From assembly GCA_900105225.1 (NCBI GenBank), contig LT629764.1:1541501-1605500 (forward strand): DNA of 64,000 bases. The letters run 5' to 3'. Below, one piece after another: positions 60,808 to 64,000 of the stretch (position 1 is the first letter of the stretch; the number at the start of each line of letters is the position of its first letter). The notes beneath the pieces were generated by a model. That model was not told the origin of the DNA. It worked only from the letters and a program-made list of their open reading frames with translations, and did not search any database. The position numbers and the translations under genes were made by a program. Source of the DNA: Paenibacillaceae bacterium GAS479 (GTDB taxonomy: Bacteria; Bacillota; Bacilli; Paenibacillales; Paenibacillaceae).

Positions 60808-61719
60808 CTATATGACAAGCTTTACTCCGCTCGTTTTTTGCTCCAGCATCTTGGAGACGATTGTGCCGATATGCGCTCCTCCTTCAACGGGCGGCGTTCC
60901 TCCCTGATGAATATTGGACAGCACGGTACGGGCCGATTCCACCATTCCCTTTCTAGGCCGGTAACACATATAAGCGCTCATCGATGAGGAAGACACGAGC
61001 CCAGGCCGCTCGCCAATCAGCATAACGAGGACATCCGGTTCCAATATTTCTCCGATATGATCCATCACCGCCACACGTCCGCCCTTGACGAATATCGGCG
61101 TGCCCGCCATCAGCCCATAAGCGTTAAGAGAGTCCATCAACGCGGGGTACACGTCAGAGAGATTATGCTCAATCGCGTTGGCGCTCAACCCGTCCGAGAC
61201 GACAATTTGCACTTGCGCCCGCTTCTGGCATCCTGCTCGCAACCGGTCAATGCTCTCATCCGTCAGCAGCCTGCCCATATCGGGGCGTTTCAAATAGTTT
61301 TCCGTATTCTCGTAGAGCGTTTCTACTTGAAAAAGCTGAAACTTCTCTATAAGTTTATCGCTAACTTCGCCATAGACTGTGTCCACAGCTCCAGCGTGAT
61401 CACAGCGGAAAAGCAGCATTTCCCGGGTTAACGGCCGCGTCCCCGCTCTCCATACGCCAATTCGGGCAGGCGTCGCAGCTTGCAGCTCCTCCAGCATTTC
61501 CGCCGAACGCGGCTGTGGTATATTGTTTCTCCGGCTATGCCTTGGCCCAGTAAACGGTTCGTTTGATTCCACCACGGCAGACGGCAGCTGTTCCTGTGGA
61601 TGGAATTCGTCATTGATGCGGCTTTGACTCGTCCCCTTTTCCTCCGATGTCTTGCCAAGCCTCTGTTGGAGCTCCTGCATAATTCGGTTGGTCATTTCCT
61701 CCAAATCTAACGAATCCAT
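60808..61719 (-). CDS. eutC: Ethanolamine ammonia-lyase small subunit
   Basis: 303 residues. With EutB it splits ethanolamine into acetaldehyde and ammonia using adenosylcobalamin. Motifs include RIGVWRAGTRPLTREMLLFRCDHAGAVDTVYG (core RIGVWRAGTRPLT, DHAGAVDTV), VVSDGLSANAIE, LIGERPGLVSSSSMSAYMCYRP (core LIGERPGL) and SNIHQGGTPPVEGGAHI. The N-terminal 70 residues are less conserved, as usual. It begins 15 bases after eutB. No clear terminator follows, so it may end with an unseen signal. Confidence 0.95.
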   Translation of the reverse strand: MDSLDLEEMTNRIMQELQQRLGKTSEEKGTSQSRINDEFHPQEQLPSAVVESNEPFTGPRHSRRNNIPQPRSAEMLEELQAATPARIGVWRAGTRPLTREMLLFRCDHAGAVDTVYGEVSDKLIEKFQLFQVETLYENTENYLKRPDMGRLLTDESIDRLRAGCQKRAQVQIVVSDGLSANAIEHNLSDVYPALMDSLNAYGLMAGTPIFVKGGRVAVMDHIGEILEPDVLVMLIGERPGLVSSSSMSAYMCYRPRKGMVESARTVLSNIHQGGTPPVEGGAHIGTIVSKMLEQKTSGVKLVI

Positions 61720-61734
61720 GCCGCCTGCACCTCC

Positions 61735-63105
61735 CTATCGAAATGAATGGAATATCGTCGGGTCTCCGGCGTCTGCCGTCAGCTTGCCGTTTGCCATAAT
61801 CCCCATATTCTCCAGCCATCGCTCAAATGCAGGCGCCGGCCTGCGCCTGAGCGTTTCTCTTAAAGTCGCGATATCGTGGAAGCTTGTCGATTGATAGTTC
61901 AGCATGCAGTCGTCCGCCATCGCAACACCGATCAGGAAATTAACGCCTGCCGCCGTCAGCAGCACCGACAAGTTATCCATGTCGTTCTGATCCACCTTCA
62001 TATGGTTCGTATAACAGACGTCAACACCCATCGGCAGTAGATGCAGCTTGCCCATAAAGTGGTCTTCCAGCCCTGCGCGGGTAACTTGTCTGCCGTCATA
62101 CAAATATTCCGGACCGATAAAACCGACAACGGTGTTTACGAGAAACGGCTTAAATCTTCTCGCCAATCCGTAACAGCGCGCTTCCAGCGTCACCTGATCG
62201 ATGCCGTGGTGAGCGCCTCCGGACAGCTCCGAGCCTTGCCCCGTCTCAAAATACCAGAAGTTCGGCCCGGCGGATGTGCCTTGGCTGCGAACAAGCGCAT
62301 CCGCCTCGTTCAGCAGCGCAAGATCGATGCCGAATGACGTGTTCCCGGCTTGCGAGCCTGCAAGACTCTGAAAGATGAGATCCGCATAACCGCCGTTTCT
62401 GATCGCCCGCATTTGCGTGGAAATATGCGCCAGGACGCAGTTTTGCGTCGGGATGTTCCATTTGTCCATGACTTCCTTAGTCATGTTCATGATCGCTTTT
62501 ACGCTGTCCGTTGTATCGATGACGGGATTGATGCCAATCACGGCGTCTCCGATCCCGTAGCTCAACGCCTCATACAAGGCCGCCTGAATGCCGGTCACAT
62601 CGTCGGCCGGATGGTTAGGCTGCGCCCTTCCTGATAACACGCCGCGCTGGCCGATGGAAGTGTTGCAGTGGGTAATGACTTCGATTTTAGCGGCGGCTTG
62701 AATTAAATCCAGATTGCTCATCACCTTGGCGACAGCCGCGATCATTTCGCTCGTCAATCCTCTGGAGATGCGCCTGATCTCGTCCGTTCCGGTCGTGGAA
62801 GCAAGCAAGTACTCGCGCAGTTCGGCAACGGACCAGTTGCGGATTTCGGCATAGATTTTCTCATTTATATCTTCCTCAATCACCCGGGACACTTCATCGT
62901 CTTCGGGCGGCAGAAGGGGGTTTTCGCGAATATCGGATAAGGTCAAATGGGCCAGCACCCACTTCGCCGCCATTCGTTCTTTGGCATTATCGGCCGCAAG
63001 GCCTGCGAGCTGGTCCCCGGACTTCTCTTCGTTGGCTTTCGCCATTACTTCCTTTAAATGACGAAAAGTATACGTTTTGCCGAGCACCGTCGTTGATAGA
63101 TTCAT
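61735..63105 (-). CDS. eutB: Ethanolamine ammonia-lyase large subunit
   Basis: 456 residues, standard length. It carries the active site of the cobalamin-dependent lyase. Family segments: YTFRHLKEVMAKANEEKSGD, SLAGSQAGNTSFGIDLALLNEAD (core SLAGSQAGNTSFGID), YFETGQGSELSGGAHHGIDQVTLEARCY (core FETGQGSELS), FIGPEYLYDGRQ. AGGAGG before ATG 63105. Middle gene of eutA-eutB-eutC; no microcompartment genes are in view. Confidence 0.96.
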   Translation of the reverse strand: MNLSTTVLGKTYTFRHLKEVMAKANEEKSGDQLAGLAADNAKERMAAKWVLAHLTLSDIRENPLLPPEDDEVSRVIEEDINEKIYAEIRNWSVAELREYLLASTTGTDEIRRISRGLTSEMIAAVAKVMSNLDLIQAAAKIEVITHCNTSIGQRGVLSGRAQPNHPADDVTGIQAALYEALSYGIGDAVIGINPVIDTTDSVKAIMNMTKEVMDKWNIPTQNCVLAHISTQMRAIRNGGYADLIFQSLAGSQAGNTSFGIDLALLNEADALVRSQGTSAGPNFWYFETGQGSELSGGAHHGIDQVTLEARCYGLARRFKPFLVNTVVGFIGPEYLYDGRQVTRAGLEDHFMGKLHLLPMGVDVCYTNHMKVDQNDMDNLSVLLTAAGVNFLIGVAMADDCMLNYQSTSFHDIATLRETLRRRPAPAFERWLENMGIMANGKLTADAGDPTIFHSFR

Positions 63106-63116
63106 CCGTACTCCTC

Positions 63117-64000
63117 CTAACCGCTGTGGAACGCCAGCGTCTTCACAATAACCGGAATCATCGTATCCCGGATCGGTTCCCCCAAATCCAAATAATCTCC
63201 AAACTCGACTTTAATCTGATCTACGCACACAATGGATAATTCTCCGGACGAACGCAGCTTCAGCGCTTGCCCTAGCGCCTTGCCCATATCGTTCTCGCAT
63301 AACACGATCAACGTCCGGCAGCCCGGAATCATCGTCCGGTAATGGGCAACAAGCGATTCGGAAAGCTGTCGGATCAGTTCGTAAGTGACGGTCTGCAAAT
63401 GGGGAATAAACAGCGCAAAAGGCGGGCAAGCATCGGCATCGTATACTTGCAAGCCGAGCTCGATCGCCTTTTTCACCTCTAAATTGTCCAGCTTAACGAC
63501 AGGAATATTTTTCATCGGCAGCAGCCCTGGGGACATATGAATCGTAGCACCGCTTATTTCCGTGCTCTGCATGCCCGCTCCGATTACCGTTGCCCTGAAA
63601 GTATGATCAGGAACAGCAAGCGCGAACGGATAATGTCTCGCTTCTTCGCGCAAACAAGCTGCCAAAAGCGGGCCGAAGTCGCCGTACACAGCCGTTTCCG
63701 GCAAGCTTCGCGGGTTAGCGAAAATCAACATGCCCCCTATTCCGCCGGAAATCATCAACTCTTCGACCGGTGGCATGATTGGCACTTTCCCATTCACGCT
63801 CAGCAGTGCGCCGGTTGAATCCGTATCCCCTGCCAAGCAATCAAGCATACTGCGGCTCATTTGCCTTGCAACCTCTTTCAGGTAACCGAAACTTACCGTC
63901 TGGCCAACCTGAAGCTTGAACCCGTTCGCATCCAGCCATGGCCGGATCGCTGCGGATAAATACGTCACTTCGCCGTCCGGGCGAAGCCGGACCAATCTTC
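63117..64000 (-). CDS. eutA: Ethanolamine ammonia-lyase reactivating factor, C-terminal part
   Basis: About 293 residues are visible and the N-terminus lies beyond the window. EutA swaps damaged for fresh cobalamin in EutBC using ATP. The actin-like fold is partly seen in ELMISGGIGGMLIFANP, YPFALAVPDHTFRATVIGAGMQSTEISGATIH (core VIGAGMQSTEISG). The stop is 11 bases before the eutB start, so eutA, eutB and eutC form one operon. Confidence 0.92.
   Translation of the reverse strand, partial: RLVRLRPDGEVTYLSAAIRPWLDANGFKLQVGQTVSFGYLKEVARQMSRSMLDCLAGDTDSTGALLSVNGKVPIMPPVEELMISGGIGGMLIFANPRSLPETAVYGDFGPLLAACLREEARHYPFALAVPDHTFRATVIGAGMQSTEISGATIHMSPGLLPMKNIPVVKLDNLEVKKAIELGLQVYDADACPPFALFIPHLQTVTYELIRQLSESLVAHYRTMIPGCRTLIVLCENDMGKALGQALKLRSSGELSIVCVDQIKVEFGDYLDLGEPIRDTMIPVIVKTLAFHSG

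Noticed and set aside
1-64000. tRNA or rRNA genes
   Set aside because: I saw no TTCGA-type arm with CCA end in cloverleaf context and no rRNA-like stretch by eye; a tRNAscan run would settle it.

Overview
The window looks like a chromosome segment of a Paenibacillus-type, endospore-forming Firmicute. The signs are about 50% GC with strong AGGAGG ribosome sites, frequent TTG/GTG starts, a T-box leader before tyrS, an LplB/LplC/LplA-type sugar ABC operon next to a large YesN-like AraC regulator, YjcZ-like small membrane segments, and an adeR/ald divergent pair. This is inferred from gene content only.

Layout. 1-6.4 kb: the end of aspA, a YjcZ-like membrane-anchored protein, an MFS exporter, repeats, and alanine dehydrogenase (ald) divergent from its PucR-type regulator. 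6.5-14.2 kb: a lipid-linked glycan transfer pair, a three-gene ABC transporter with a PF04392-type binding protein, phosphoglycerate mutase and a methyltransferase. 14.2-15.5 kb: a non-coding array of sixteen 51/52-bp hairpin repeats, a long hairpin and a polypyrimidine tract. 15.5-18.7 kb: two coupled glycosyltransferases. 18.7-22.9 kb: a candidate polymorphic toxin operon made of a VWA lipoprotein, a PrsW-like intramembrane protease with a toxin-like C-terminus, and an acidic immunity-like protein. 23-28.7 kb: hydrolases, a frameshifted secreted protein, and a TnpB-only IS605-type element that splits a lysophospholipase gene. 28.8-32.7 kb: pyroglutamyl peptidase, an XRE-cupin regulator and the threonine catabolic pair tdh-kbl.

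33-40.1 kb is AT-richer and accessory. It holds small secreted or unknown proteins, relics of at least two transposase families, a gene with an SOS-like promoter, a ribbon-helix-helix operon with a tandem 22-bp operator, and a decayed M23 peptidase. 40.1-48 kb returns to core genes: tyrS with its T-box, a methyltransferase, a VOC protein, a BclA-C-like orphan, an orphan histidine kinase, an FAD oxidoreductase and an AlkA-type glycosylase. 48.4-59.6 kb carries two siderophore-binding lipoproteins with Fur boxes, a Btr-like AraC/binding-protein fusion, and a complete sugar-uptake operon with its regulator. 59.7-64 kb has Mn-dependent pyrophosphatase and eutA-eutB-eutC (eutA runs off the window).

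The best candidates for something undescribed are the VWA/PrsW-toxin/immunity operon (18.7-22.8 kb), the hairpin array whose sequence variation preserves pairing only on the minus-strand RNA (14.2-15.0 kb), and the ribbon-helix-helix/SOS-like cluster (35.8-37.6 kb).
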